The translations under genes were made by a program, and so were the position numbers. A stretch of DNA of 64,000 nucleotides from Anthoceros angustus. Its lineage: Eukaryota; Streptophyta; Anthocerotopsida; Anthocerotales; Anthocerotaceae. Shown in pieces: positions 45,642-58,505 of the stretch. The notes beneath the pieces are model-generated. The model was given only the letters and a program-made list of their open reading frames with translations, did not search any database and was not told where the DNA came from. The stretch spans positions 1,488,001 through 1,552,000 of the forward strand of contig MU008164.1 in NCBI GenBank assembly GCA_010909165.1. Direction: 5' to 3'. Each line of letters begins with the position of its first letter. Within the stretch, counting starts at the first letter, position 1.

Positions 45642-48110
45642 ATGACGATCCACGACGATGATGTTAGCTCAGGCTCGCAGCCCTTCGACTTGGAATACGA
45701 TCCACAGCTACCTTCTGGCCACTTTGAATCCTTCAGAAGCACTCCAAATCAGTTCCCGGAGACCACGGACGATCTTTTGGAGCCCGATGGCATGGACTCG
45801 CCCTTCACAACCACCAAGGGGTAACTTGGCTATCACCACTCTAAGCATTCTTAAAACGCCTTCGACGACGAGGCTGCTCAGCAACCTTCCTATATTTATT
45901 TCTTGTGATACCGACTTCAACAAAGGGCTCGACTTCTCCACCGACGAGCATTCTAATGGCAAGATCTTTCAAGCGTACGAGGGAGGCACGGCCTTTACAC
46001 CTTCGTGGAAGAGGACACGGGCAAGCTAGCCAACGATAGACCTATTTTGCCTCCTCCGTAGCAGATGCAGCTTGAAGAAGGTTTTGGTGTACCTTCAGTT
46101 GGAAGGCTGTGCCATGAGTGTGCTCGTCGGACCACATCAATAGGCTCAGCAGCCGATCGGGCCTTCGCGGCCCCCAATCATGAACTCCCGGTCACCACCC
46201 GGTCACTCTACCAAGCTGGCGCCCTATCTAGCTCCTTCCGCCACGCTGGAGTTTTAAGTCGGTGGACACAACAAGTTGAGTGTCGACCAATTGACATCAC
46301 AAAAAAAAAGGGGAGGGAGGAAAGAAGGGGAAGTGAAACTTCTGGATGTCCCCAATGGCATGCCATAAATAGACGAGTTCAACAGTTTGTGCATATCTAA
46401 GCCTTGCTCCTAAAAGTACTGGGGTAACTTCTGCTCCAACAAAGGCCTGTTCGTGCCCACATCTTCTCTTGCTTGGGGAAGGGAGCAGGCTCTTGGCTTC
46501 TGGCTCGACCTTGCATCCAGACGTTTCGAATCCCACTAGATTCTTTCTCTACTGCGATGAGGTTCCGCCTGGGTTTGGTGCACCCTCTAGCCTGTTTTCT
46601 CTCACCCTACAACTACGAGGCCCGTCTCAACGACTCAGGGTCAAACCTAGCTCGTTGTCCAATTGGAGAGCAACGTAGGTCATGCATGGCCCGTTCGACA
46701 TCATGTTCTTAATGGCCAAGGAGAGCGGTTATTTTCCATTCACGGAGCGTCGATATACCCTACACATTGGGGTGTCAGTTAGGCGATTTATTTCTTGTGA
46801 TACCGAGCTTCAACAAAGGGCTCGACTTCTCGACGAGCATTCTAATGGCAAGATCTTTCAAGCGTTTAGGGAGGCACGGCCTTTACACCTTCGTGGAAGA
46901 GGACACGGGCAAGCTAGCCAACGATAGACCTATTTTGCCTCCTCGTAGGATGGCTTGAAGAAGGTTTGGTGTACCTTGTTGGAAGGCAGCCATGAGTGTG
47001 CTCGTCGGACCACATCAATAGGCTCGGGAGCCCGATCGGGCCCCAATCATGAACTCCGGTCACCACCCGGTCACTCTACCTGCTGGCGCCCTATCTAGCT
47101 CCTTCCGCCACTGGAGTTTTAAGTCGGACACAACAAGTTGAGTGTCGACCAATTGACATCACAAAAAAGGGAGGGAGGAAAAGGGAAGTGAAACTTGGAT
47201 GTCCCCAATGGCATGCCATAAATGACGAGTTCAGCAGTTTGTGCATATCTAAGCCTTGCTCCTAAAAATCTTGGGGTAACCTCCAACAAAGGCTGCTGCG
47301 TCACATCTTCTCTTGCTTGGGGAAGGAGCAGTCTTGGCTCGGCTCGACCTTGCATCCAGACGTTTCGAATCCCACTAGATTCTTTCTCTACTGCGATGAG
47401 GTTCCGCCTGGGTTTGGTGCACCCTCTAGCCTGTTTTCTCTCACCCTACAACTACGAGGCCCGTCTCAACGACTCAGGGTCAAACCTAGCTCGTTGTCCA
47501 ATTGGAGAGCAACGTAAGGCTGTGCATGACGCCGTTCCCGACATCATGTTCTTAATGGCCAAGGAGAGCGGTTATTTTCCATTCACGGAGCGTCGATATA
47601 CCCTACACATTGGGGTGTCAGTTAGGGCAGATTTATTTCTGATCCGGGGGGACCAAATCTCTATTGCGGATGTCGTCGTAACGAACCCTACCTAGAACTC
47701 CGTTTGTTAGCATGTCATTATCAACCCTCCGGGATACGCGACGAAGGAATGCGCAATTGCCAAGGTACACAAGTACACACCTTTGCAGGATGACCACACC
47801 TTCATCCTTTTCGCCATTGAGACTTATGGGGTATGGGCAAGGATTTTTTTCGGCTCACTAACGATCGTGCTAAAGTCATCGAAATGGGTCTCCCTTTTTC
47901 CTAGGTAGTGGCTTTCTTTCGACAGCGAGTATCCACCGACTTGCAGAAGGCGTTGACCAATGCTATTTCCAGAACGGCAACGAGCGCAGGAGGCGTAGCA
48001 TCATTGGCATGAGTTGTAGGTAGGCCTTTCCTCATCTTGGACCATGACGTGATCGAGGTGGTAGGTAGCTTCGGGGTTGGCATTTGTGAGGGCTAGCCCC
48101 CCTAACTCTT
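45642..48110 (+). mobile_element. LINE-like 3' remnant in two tandem copies
   Basis: Copy A (about 45890-46785) and copy B (about 46790-47640) are colinear; single-copy 3' sequence follows to about 48110. The best frame (47380-47695) reads S-T-A-M-R-F-R-L-G-L-V-H-P, then G-E-Q-R-K-A-V-H-D-A-V-P-D-I and G-D-Q-I-S-I-A-D-V-V-V-T-N-P-T. It then continues, with stops, as H-V-I-I-N-P-P-G-Y-A-T-K and T-F-I-L-F-A-I-E-T-Y-G. This pattern (arginine-rich end of a reverse transcriptase, H-D, A-D-V-V) resembles the C-terminal ends of plant non-LTR-type elements that may carry a restriction-like endonuclease (from memory, not certain). All copies are broken. Confidence 0.5.
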
Positions 48111-48119
48111 GGCTCTTTA

Positions 48120-48900
48120 GTGGGTTGTCCCCCGTTGGTTCAGGGTAGATGGGTTTCCATCTCTTCTTTTAAATTAAGTCTTCATCGTTCTCTATCTGGA
48201 CATTTTTCCGAAGCATTAAAACTAGTACCTACTTAAACTGACCATGGGGGACTAGACTGGTCCTCAAAACTGGTGCCCCGCTCCCTAGGAATTGCCTGCA
48301 GGCGGAAATGCTAAGCATCGAGTTTGCCAGGGGGATACGAGGAACCTAATGGATGCAGTGCAAGGATGGGATGTGAGGAGCACCTGGTCTATGGAGAAGA
48401 GATCACGTGGAGACTGGTGGAACGTAGAACGCCTGTGGGTGAGGGGGTCAGATTGAGAATTTGCCGAGTTAGCTGAACCCATCCCTGGGTTTGGGAAAGG
48501 ATTCCATCCAATCCAGTTAAGTGTTATAGTACTTTGATCTCTTTGCTAGAATACCATCCAATCCAAGCAAGTGTTGAAGCAGTTGAATTCCTTGCTAGGA
48601 TTCCATCCAATCCAAGTAAGTGTTGTAGCACTTGATTTCCTTGCTAGGATTCCATCCAATCTAGACGAGTGTTGATCCATTCAGGTAGTAGTTGATTATT
48701 CGTCAGTTTTTATAGTGGCGCGGGGTTTGAGGCGCGATGGATGGTAGCGGCCTTTCTAGGATTCCATCCAATCCAGGTATGAGTTGCACCAATTGATTGA
48801 TTTCTCGTCAATTTGTTACTTTGTACATGTATATCGCGGGGCTTGGCGGGTGTAGTCTGATAGGCTGTTGTATGATGTAAAGTATTTGATAACCATCATC
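48120..48900. repeat. Minisatellite, about 50-bp unit
   Basis: From about 48500 to 48810 a unit containing aggattccatccaatccaag(t)aagtgttg recurs five times with spacing of roughly 50-110 bp. The rest has no recognised feature. Confidence 0.75.
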
Positions 48901-50202
48901 CGACCTGATTCGTCTTAATCGTGTGTGAGGTGGATACTTTCTCCTTATCTGACAATGACAGCCGAAATCGAAACATAGCTGGATTAAGAGAAAAGACATC
49001 TCGAACATGGAATAGTGGAGCAAGAACTGAAAAAGTTAATGGAGAAGATTGGAGTGACTGGACGGATGTCAGTGACCTCATTCAAAGAGTTGAGTCTTCG
49101 GAAGACGATTTGGATTTGGCTGGCGTAGTACTCGTATTGAAAAAAAATCTTGTAAAGGATGAATTATAGAGTATAGGAGAGCCCTACAAGTCGAATCGAG
49201 AGTACCATTCCGGGATGGCAGTGGATATTATGCAAAGACTTTGATACAGGCTTTCGATCCGGTTCTAATGACTGTTCAGGAAGTGAAGATTGCTTTATGT
49301 GCTGCTAGCGCCACTGCAAAAAATTCCACTGAGCAAAAAGTGTTACCAGTATCGCACGCAAATGGATTCGTAGATGACCCAAATACTGTTTATTGAGGAA
49401 ATGGATGAGGTATTCACCGAGAAGCTAAGAGCTCCATTTGAGGCTGCCGTCTTCAGATTGTTTGGACGAACGTAGGATGCAACAAAGATTAAGTACTACT
49501 GGGTCACAGTTTATTTGGGATAATGTGGTGTACTATGTTTGGTGAACTTTGACACGTTTAGCAGGTATAGTTTACATTACTGCTACCTGTAGTGTTGGTA
49601 GTGCTAGAGGTGCTTTCTCTACACAGAATAGGAGGGCTTTGTCATTTAAAACCTACAACAAGGAGATAGTGTATTTGGAAGAAGATGCAGGCACTTTATC
49701 CACCTCGTTGTTGAAGCTAAAACGAAAACTTCAAGGTCTGGACAGTCGTCTCTCTTCAGATATGCAATTTATAATCGGAGTGGCGACATATCAGCAATGT
49801 TGATTCCATATTGTTGCTTTATGTTGAAGGTTTCACGAATCACTCATAGACATGAAGAATGTCTTTCAGCCAACGGGATGCTTGTGGATCGTTTTGATTT
49901 CCGTCAACTTGTTACGGATAGCGATGTCATAGGGTCTAGAGTTGGAAAGTTTGCCTGGGAGCAAAGTTTGATTACCATTTCATGAAATTAATTATGGAGA
50001 AGGGTCAGATCACAAGGACACTTGAAGGATTTAACAATGGTGTGAAGAAAACGATTGCACCTTGCAGTCGTCACTTGTACGAAGATTTCTCAACCACTTA
50101 AAAGGGCTTATGGTGTAGCAAAACAAAATATTGATGAAGAAAATGCCCTCACTTGATAACGATGTGTATACTCTGTGGCTTGCTTTTCAGGGGGGCATAT
50201 GT
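48901..50202. other. Unrecognised AT-rich segment, possible pseudogene body
   Basis: Open stretches at 48921-49169 (acidic, Ser-rich: S-D-W-T-D-V-S-D-L-I-Q-R-V) and 49549-49985 have coding-like composition, but are separated by stops and frameshifts. They precede the kinase-like relic and may be its N-terminal part. I do not recognise the family. Confidence 0.35.
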
Positions 50203-50362
50203 TTCCTCTCACTTCAGTGGTGTTAATTGCATGTTTAACTGCTTCCTCTCACTTCAGTGGAGTTAATTGCATGTTTAACTGCTTCCTCTCACTTCAGTGG
50301 AGTTAATTGCATGTTTAACTGCTTCCTCTCACTTCAGTGGAGTTAATTGTATGTTTAACTGA
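50203..50362 (+). repeat. 40-bp tandem repeat, 4 copies
   Basis: The unit ttcctctcacttcagtggag plus ttaattgcatgtttaactgc is present four times in a row; the first copy has tgg-tg for tgg-ag and the last has ttgtatg for ttgcatg. It sits just before the kinase-like relic. Confidence 0.95.
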
Positions 50363-50480
50363 TGTCCTGAAAGCATTATCAAAGTGGCATATAATAGGCA
50401 TCGTGCATCGAGATATCCATTAGCGGAACATTATGTATGTGGCATCTACGAAGTCATGGATTGTGATCGTCCTGGAAATT
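50361..50480 (+). pseudogene. Protein-kinase-like relic (catalytic loop)
   Basis: The frame reads L-K-A-L-S-K-W-H-I-I-G-I-V-H-R-D-I-H-stop-R-N-I-M-Y and then S-W-I-V-I-V-L-E. The H-R-D-x-x-x-x-N spacing of the kinase catalytic loop is kept, and a hydrophobic strand ending near a D-F-G-like position follows. A TAG at 50421-50423 replaces the residue after H-R-D-I-H. It is too short to name a subfamily. Confidence 0.45.
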
Positions 50481-50629
50481 ATTTGGGAAGTTGATCAGGA
50501 TCCGATTTGTCAGCTTGTAGCCTGAAATGAGGACACACTCGAAGAAGATGGAACATATTCAAGGCGATCGGATTTGAAACAACTTTTTGATGGGGAGAAG
50601 TTGCCTCCAATTACCGCTGATCTTGACAT

Positions 50630-51150
50630 GTTCTGGCAACAGTTGCAGGATGGAGTATTTCCAAAAGCAATTGTTGCCTTCGCACCTTTGCAGGATGGTC
50701 ACACCTTCATCCCCTTCGCAATTGAGACTCATGGGCTATGGGCAAGGATTTTTCCCGGCTCATTAAGGATCAAAGTCACCACATCGCCGCATTCTGCAGG
50801 TCTCCTCTTTCCTCGGTGGTGGCTTTCTTTCAACAGCGGGTATCCATCGCCTATAGAGGGCGCTGGCCAACGCTATTTACAGGATGGCAATGAGCGTAGG
50901 AGACGTGGCGTCATCGCTGCCAGTTGTAAGTAGGCTTTTCCTCATCTCGGACCACAACATAATCGGGACGGTAGGTAGCTTCGAGCTTGGCATTCTGGGG
51001 GCTAACTGCCCTGGCTCTTGGCCCTTTAGTGGGTTGTCCCTTTCCTTATCCCCTCCCCCTCTCCCTTCCCCTTCCCCTCCCTCACTCGTTTGGGGTAGAT
51101 TGGGTTTCCCATCTCTTCTTTTTAACAAAGTCTCTATTATTCCAACATCT
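50630..51150 (+). mobile_element. LINE-like 3' remnant, third copy
   Basis: The open part 50574-50933 includes V-A-F-A-P-L-Q-D-G-H-T-F-I-P-F-A-I-E-T-H-G and later N-E-R-R-R-R-G-V-I. This matches the 3' part of the element at 45.6-48.1 kb (T-F-I-L-F-A-I-E-T-Y-G-V-W-A-R-I). The following 200 bp, including ggttgtcc and ttgggtttcccatctcttctt, also match the region at 48120-48170. Confidence 0.55.
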
Positions 51151-51663
51151 ATTATTCCAACATCTTGAACCCACCCCAGGAGCAAATTACATGCAACCTC
51201 TTGCACACATAACTCGGTAACTTGAGCTCAACTGGTTGAGTGCTGAAGGGATAACAACAATTAATTCGTGAATAATTATATGCCATCCAAGACGACAAAC
51301 CTTAGTAACCAACTGTTTTTTTCCCGCTCATTCCAATTCACAAACTGGTCAGCTGTCGCAGCAGCAGTAGCAGTGCATAGGGTACCTTCGCCGTCATCTT
51401 CCAAACGAGCTGTGGCTTCCAAATACTCCTTAGTACGGAAAGCTGTATCCTCTATGTGGTACTGCGTATTCAGACTCCCGCGCCAGAACCAGAGGTCACG
51501 CAAGCCTGCAAAGGAAAAATGAAAACGATTGAGTGTTCCTTATTAAGGGAAATGGAAACTTTGGTGGAGGTATCCTTCACCGCGGATCGAGTGCCCTTCA
51601 CCTTGAATCGCACAAGTGAGGGCTGAAAGATTCCGGTTCGCAGTGTGCGTGGATGTAGGGGAG

Positions 51664-54600
51664 ATGAAGAGATACGATGAGGCAACAGGATTGTGGCTGA
51701 CTCCACACAAAGTGTCACTGTGCATCCTCCTCGAAGCGTATGTTGCTCCATCGGGTGGTTCTCTGCGTTTCAGGACCGTGTCCCCTTCAGTTCGACATCG
51801 GCTGGGGCTATTTATCCTATATCTCACAAAGGTCTGGGAACCTGTTCACGCATTAGCGATATGGGGTCGGGGTTTTGCTGCTCTTAATTTTAATCCTTGA
51901 GGCACAATGCAGGCTTCCAGTGGTTTTACTGAACCTTCTTTAGAGGAGCTCGGGCGTCAGGTGAAGGATGCTGTTGAAGTGGGTGAAGTCCTAGCAGGAT
52001 GGCTGGCCAGACGCCTGCAAGGTTTCAATTCCCCTGAAGACCTCGTCACGTTTTTCCTGAGCTTACGAGGTGTGATTTCGTACCTGGTCCACTTGATTGG
52101 GACACTCTTATCAAAGGATGCTGTTTTTGCCAAATAACCTGTCCTCATTTCGGCTACTGTGTAACCAAGTGTTTGGGCTGTATTCCCTCTATCCAGATCT
52201 TCTGGCTCCGGTGCCATATGTGAATCCTGACACTAGTGGTGGAGAAAGAACTACACTGTTGGTGGAGCATACCAGCTCATTGGGCCAGTTCCTACGCCGG
52301 TGTATTCTGTCATTTAATCTGCTTACGTTCGAGGTACGCTTTCTCGCTGTGCTGCCATTTGGTTTGGATGAGCTGTGTTGTACTCTCCTTAACCATCTGA
52401 GTCATGGTACTGAGTTGTTTACATGTTCCCAGGGTATATGCAGGATCCTGACTGAACTTGACGCGTATCGGCAGCCTGTTCTTGGTCTTGAAGGCAAAGA
52501 TCTGTTTGGGAGAACATCAAGTAGTATGATCTATGAGGATGATGATCTTGTAGAGGATGACTCAGACTTTGAGCTGCCTTTGCAAGATGTTCAACGAGTT
52601 GGTCAATCTGCTGGTGGTACAAAGAGTTGATGCAACCTCTCAGTTGGGAAGATATGATTTTCTGGCAGTTTATGCGTCCCTTCATCACAACAGACAGACC
52701 TTATTGTCGACATCTGTCACAGGTAGCCAGAATTTTGGTTTGCAAAAGCGGCAGCTGACGGAACTGGCTAGTGAGGACTCTGAGCACTCCGAAGATGCTG
52801 GCCAGGATGCTGGGTTGGCATACGTATTCGGTGGTTTCACAGGTAGAGGAGATCTTAATGGTGAGGGCATGTTCCTTCGCACTCATGGGCAGATTGAAGC
52901 GTATGTCAAGGAGCAGGCTTCCTTGATAGAAAAGTAGGTGTCCCTACTGTTGTTAGACCTTGTTTTGTAAGTTCTGGTCTCACTTTTCTCCGTCAGGTCA
53001 CTGTGTATCTGGGATTGGTGATCGGATGTAACTCAAAGATAGGTATGGCACAGGTGGTTCTCTAAGTTGAATATGCTTGTTTTGAAACACAGGGAGATTG
53101 GCGGGGTTTCTAATCAAGAGTTTGACAGAAGATTGACTCCACTTGAAAAGCTGGCTCCAAGCATTCCAAGGGTACCTACTTATACTTCACCTCCAAACAT
53201 TTTGGAAGTTGACTATTATGAAAAGCACGATCAAACCCTCTGGTGTCCATGCAATAGGTCCACTATCTGCGTTATCTCGGATATCTTCATCGTGGCGACT
53301 ACTCCGGAGCATTGGATAGCATTCACAGATATTATGATTATAGGTAATTTGTCCACATCATTTCTTAACCAATATTCCAGTCTCCTCCTTGTGCAAATTA
53401 GTATGTAAGACCTGATGAAGGTTCATGTTGTCCTGTAGTGCGCAATCTGATTTGCTTTGCTGTTTGTTGAGGTTTGAATTTGAGCTGCAGTGCTGGAAGA
53501 GGTGGAGTGATGGGGACAACCTCTTCAGATGCCAGTTATGGACGGTTCCAAGCTGGCCTCTTGGGTTTAGGATCAATGCACGCCCACCTTAGCAATGTGT
53601 CTCAAGGTTTGCAGGTGAGCACACGAGTTTGCTGAGTCCTGTGATCAAGTCTACCCTCTGACAGGTTTCTGTTTTCCTGTTAACAGGCACTTAATGAGGC
53701 AGTTCATATTGCTCAGCAGGTAAATCTCTTGCTAGCAAAATGGTAGGTGCATCAATGTCCGGTTTCTAGTTGGTGCAGCACCTCCAGTTTCACAGTCTGG
53801 CATGAACATTGTGAAACTAGCTCCTGTGCAATGTTCTGAGGAATAATTGCCTTGTCTGCAGCACAATGATGATGAGTGCCTTGCTCATGCCTTGGCAGCT
53901 TCCTACCATCTTCTTTCTGAGTCTGGATTCACATCCTTGGGAGCTCCGCCTCAGTGGCTGAGTGTGACTGTTGGAGCAACTGCTGTGGGGCTGAATGTCG
54001 GTAATGGGCCGGCAGTGGCTATCCAGCAGCAAGCACTACGGTTGGTGAGACGCTGTCTACAGCGGGCGCTAGAATTAAAGTTGCCACATCTAGTGGCATT
54101 CAGTCGTCTTGCACTGTCTACTTTCGACTTGAAGGTAATTTTGTATTTCCATGTCCTTCATATCTGTATTCCTTAGTTGTGCATCACAAGAAGTTATTCA
54201 TCTTCGTGGCACGATGCCGTTGTTGGTTGTTTTGCCATTTCTCTTTTGCGGTCTTTCTTCCAGAAGTGTCATGTCATGTTTTCATTTGGTTGTCCCAGTC
54301 TCTAAGGTCAAGCTCATACGTGCTCAATGAGTCTCCAACAAACATATTCAACATCCTCTCTACAGCCAAGCGTGCAAGCCACCGAGCTAATGGGGGGCTC
54401 TCCTCATTTGCTGGCCACATGCACACCTCACCCGGACATTACACTGGCGGTGGAACGGGATGGCCCAATTTCAAGGCCACTGCAGGGTATGCAGTAGGGT
54501 CCCTTCTGAAGCTCGCAGGAACATCACATCTCCTAAACGCGGCCTCATGGGAAGTCTATGGCAGGTGAGGGTGCTTGGAGAGTCCTTGCATACATAATGT

Positions 54601-56331
54601 TAGGGGGATATTCAGTCTACCAAATGAACTACAAAATGCCTTCTTGCTTTGCAGTGGTCCACTTGTACGCATATGTTCTCTCGTTCATGCAACATGCTAC
54701 TCCAATGTTGCCAGGTTAGTGTACGAACTAAATTTTGGGATCTTCTGCTTGGCCTGCATTTGGACTATGGCTAGATGCACAAAACCAGGCTTGAAGGATT
54801 TTGTGTGTCAAGTGAGAGCTTTGACATTCTTCCTGATACATAGTGATTGAGTTTCAGTGCAGATGACCACGCTCTTGCATATGTCAAGCTTGCTCGGCAC
54901 CTGGCAACTTTCAAAGGCTTAAAAGGTGCAATATCCGCACCTTGTTAGCCTGCAGATGTTTAAGGGCGTACCGTCCTAACTAGAAAGCTACTTTCTGTGT
55001 GGTGTATAGTGGCGCTGTCTGCTATGGAGGTAGCAGCCCTGAAATTCGAAAAGTCTGCCAAATCTCGAATCCGAGCCATGCAGCTACAGCTTCTTCACGA
55101 CCAAGCATTGTATCGGTACTTCTTGGTGCTCATACATCAGCTGGAGGAGGACGTTATGACCTCACGTAGAATCCTGAACTAGTTTGTGATCTGTGATAAG
55201 GTCAGTGGGGAGACAAAATCTGCCATGGTTGCTTGTGGTGAGCTTTTTGCTTTGGCCTCCTCTGTGGCTGGAGTCAATATGGACACAAAAATCACAGCAA
55301 GTTTCAGGCATATACAGAGCTTGGTTGCTGCGGGGCACCTTGTTCAGGTAATGGTGATGGTCCAGTCCTTCTGGGTTTCCAAGTGATTGTGTGTTTTCCT
55401 TCTCATGAAGAGGCATCGTGTTGCAGGCAGCAGTTCCTCTGCAGGTGCTCTTCTCCTTGTGCTGCAAGGCAAACATGCAAATGGACAGTATCCCCGTATT
55501 ACTCTTGATGGCTAACTTGTACAGAGTATGTCTCGGAACTGGATGCACATAGACAGTGGCATTAAGCATTAAGCTTCTACCAGTAAGAATTTCTGTATGA
55601 GTGGGAATCCTGATTTCAACTAAGACTTTGCTGTGGTGGGTTAGGAAGCAGGTGCTGCAGTCTGCGGCATTCCGTATGTGCTTGCAAGCTTGACTCTTAG
55701 TCAGTCATATGGCCGGGACCTTTTACATGCCACAGCCTTCATAACATTGGCTGAGCTCTGGTTGGGGCTTGGAGTTGATCATGCTCAACAAGCACTGAGC
55801 CTTCTGGAGCATTGTCTCGCTATGGTCCGTGGGCATGGTGGTCTCCACCTTCGGGCACGGGCAAATCTTGCCATAGCTCGCTGCCACCTTAGCTGTGTGA
55901 CATTTTCAGGTCGCCCCTTAACCTGGTTGCTACTAGATGCACTTATGTTGCCTTAAAGATCTAGGTGGCGGTAACCGGGTGCCCTTCTTGGTTGTTTTTG
56001 CAGCGGCCGCTGAACCGGAGACTGTTCTTGAACCATTGCAGGAAGCTGCAAAAGACTTCGACTTGTTGGAGGTCGGACCATTCATGACGATTTTGTTTTA
56101 CATATGTAGTTAGTGTCTGGTTTAGCAAGCTTTGAGGATTGAACGGTGTGCTGATTGTCATTTTTGCAGTGTCATGCTTTGGCTGCCGAAGCTTACTACT
56201 TCCTAGCACTGCTGTTCAACTCATTCAATCGGCTTGATGAGAGAGACAGCGCTGCCTTATCCTACCAAAGATCCATCCTCGGGCTCAACACCGCACAAGG
56301 CTTGCAGATCGGTGCACAGCAGGTCCGGTAA
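51664..56331 (+). CDS. APC5: Anaphase-promoting complex subunit 5 (APC5), 19 exons
   Basis: Exons: 51664-51831, 51913-52069, 52170-52333, 52433-52616, 52723-52933, 53093-53171, 53258-53343, 53491-53614, 53687-53719, 53862-54134, 54299-54564, 54655-54714, 54858-54925, 55010-55115, 55206-55347, 55427-55525, 55645-55909, 56004-56071, 56170-56331. Total 2715 nt, 904 residues (plant APC5 is about 915); all GT-AG, all phases agree. Landmarks: L-T-P-H-K-V-S-L-C-I-L-L, R-R-C-I-L-S-F-N-L-L, M-F-L-R-T-H-G-Q-I-E-A-Y, V-H-Y-L-R-Y-L, L-L-N-A-A-S-W-E-V-Y-G, L-T-L-A-E-L-W-L-G-L-G (I-T-L-A here). It is a TPR-like scaffold of the APC/C ubiquitin ligase controlling mitotic exit, in the nucleus (known). Exons 3-5 are the least conserved, so their borders rest more on phase than on similarity. 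Start: first ATG after GTG-only frame. Confidence 0.92.
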
Positions 56332-58390
56332 AAGGCGGATCTCATCTTCATACTTCGTGATTGTATTGAAAATCTTCGTGACCAAGCAGTATGCGAAAGT
56401 CCAGTTTCCCAGATGCCCTTAAATGTTTCCTAGAAATCAAGCTGGGCGATGGGAGATGGGTTGATCTCATCTATTTTGTATTCAATAAAGCTCCATTCTC
56501 GTTCCTGAAAAGAATCTGGAGTGCAGCTATTTGGAAGCCGTACGAGCAGGTGCAGCATGACAGGCACCCCAAATGCTTTTGGAGCACCAGCAAGAATAGT
56601 CTCGTCTCCCGTCGTTCAATCTCCAATCGCATCCGAAGTAAAACGTACAAAGGAACATCCTAACCTGCCTCAACAGACGTCTTTACTGGATCCCCTTTCA
56701 GCATATAAACGCGGCACCTCCTTTTATTTGATGAAAGGTTCCCTTAGGACTTGGAGGGTATGGAAAATGTTTAGACTCAACGGTGCCAGAAACCACAAAC
56801 GCACCTCGATCAGACACAACCGCATTCCCCTGATAGTATGATGCCCTTCGGATGCGGCCATGCGGATGCTAGGCCTTAGAAAGGAAAAAGCAGAAAGAAA
56901 CGCTCTTACATAATGACTAGAAACTTCAAGGTCTGCATTTCATACCATCTACTTGTTGTCCTCCGATAAGTATGCTGTCAATCACATGCCTTCCATTGTT
57001 GTGAGCAAAGAACTGCCAGGACATACCTCATAAGGAGTTCAAATATCCAAGCTGCATGGCAAGTATGTCGAGAAATATTAATCGTCGGCATATGTCTGAA
57101 CTCTAGCCCAGGTTGATCAAAGCGGAGGGACTCATCATCGCCTCCACCTTCAGAAGGAAAAGAAGGTTCGGCCAGGAAGAGACAAGAACAAAAAATGCCC
57201 CACACTGCAAACCTTGCCCTTGCATCTTTCCTATGCCCAAACCTAGGCATCTATACTCCATTCAGGCACAGACTCAACAACACGTCCATCCTATCCTTTA
57301 CCCACACGTACCAGCACAAGCTATACTTTACAATCACAGATGCAATACTTCAGGGTCATATCGAGCAAGAGGCTGGAGTATCTGTTCCTGTTTTTCAACG
57401 AAGCTGCAACATTTTTCTCCCCACCTCGGAGAAGCCCACGTCCAAACGAGTCAAACTTCCAAACTGCTGGGCTTTCTTCATCTCACGTGCAAATTCCTTT
57501 GTCCAAAGCGCAACACGCGTTACTGAGGACGCCAGGACACCTCTGGCGAAGGGCATCTTTTTGCTTGCCCGTTCTTGTCCCATACCCCAATGGAAGCTTT
57601 TCTAGTAGAGCACCTGCTTCATGCAGCACCGCAATCCGAGGAACACAAGCATTTAATTGAAGATGAGGAGGATGGCGCCGTGAAATCCTCTGAACCTTCC
57701 TTTGTCGCCCCATCGCCATGGCTCCTCAGGCAGTACAGCTGAAGATCTCTCGACTTTTCAGTTTGACAAACTGCTAGTCACGGCAACTGCTGGTGAACTT
57801 TTGACGAACATCTGCGACTGCTCTTAACATCTTCCTCGTCGTCGTCTTGAAGACCCAGTGGCCACTATCCAGCTTAACCCAGGGATGCGCCCGCTGCTCA
57901 AGCTCCTTTTGTTCTGAGGGTAGTCTGTCAACCCTGGACGAGTCTTACGGCTGCGGTTACAACGCTGGCAAGGGATGCTGGAGGAAGCTCTTAGCTTGTA
58001 CGAAGAAGCTTGAGACTGTACCACCCAGGGAACCATGTCGCCAAACAAGGTCCTGCCGCCCACCTCGCTGGAGAAACTCTTCCCAGCCAGTCTTTTTCCG
58101 CCACGGGCTGAATCTGTCGCAAGGTTGCGGCCTCTCGACGCTTCATTGTTCGCCCAAGATGCACACCTTGGAATCAGGCAAGCTGTAGCGGTTCCTCGAC
58201 AACCTGTCATCCCACCAATTTGAGCCCATGAACGCTGCCGCCAGAAGACGCCTCATCTCCGTCTGCGCATGAAATGCACACGCTCCAGGCACCCATCAAT
58301 CGGACATGCATACGCTCGAGCAACGCACTGAAACGTGCGTGAACAAAGAGCGGGAATCAGTTTCTGCGAAGTGCGTTCCGCCAGTCATTT
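56332..58390. other. Intergenic region between APC5 and U6
   Basis: I find no recognisable gene. Short open frames near 57600-58220 on both strands have coding-like composition (for example plus-strand S-P-N-K-V-L-P-P-T-S-L-E-K-L-F-P-A-S-L-F around 58035-58220), but give no family match and no clean splice model. Confidence 0.45.
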
Positions 58391-58434
58391 AACCCATATT
58401 TATTACGAAATGTTTGCAACCATTCTATATATTT
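58391..58434 (+). promoter_or_regulatory. U6 promoter: USE-like element and TATA box
   Basis: AACCCATATTT (58391-58401) agrees with the plant upstream sequence element RTCCCACATCG at about 7 of 11 positions. TATATATTT starts at 58426, 30 bp before the U6 start. The 24-bp gap between them is the short spacing that specifies RNA polymerase III rather than II in plant snRNA genes (known rule). Confidence 0.7.
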
Positions 58435-58455
58435 CAAACTCCACCATCTCGTGTT

Positions 58456-58473
58456 GTCCTTCGGGACATCTGA

Positions 58474-58505
<32 letters not shown>

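Noticed and set aside
52557-52722. Coding continuation of APC5 through this stretch in a second frame
   Set aside because: Treating 52617-52722 as a GT-AG intron gives matching phase (1) on both sides and the usual intron size; the frame through it has no similarity to APC5.
56390-58220. A further multi-exon gene after APC5
   Set aside because: I tried to link open stretches on both strands by GT-AG and phase but found no series resembling a known protein.
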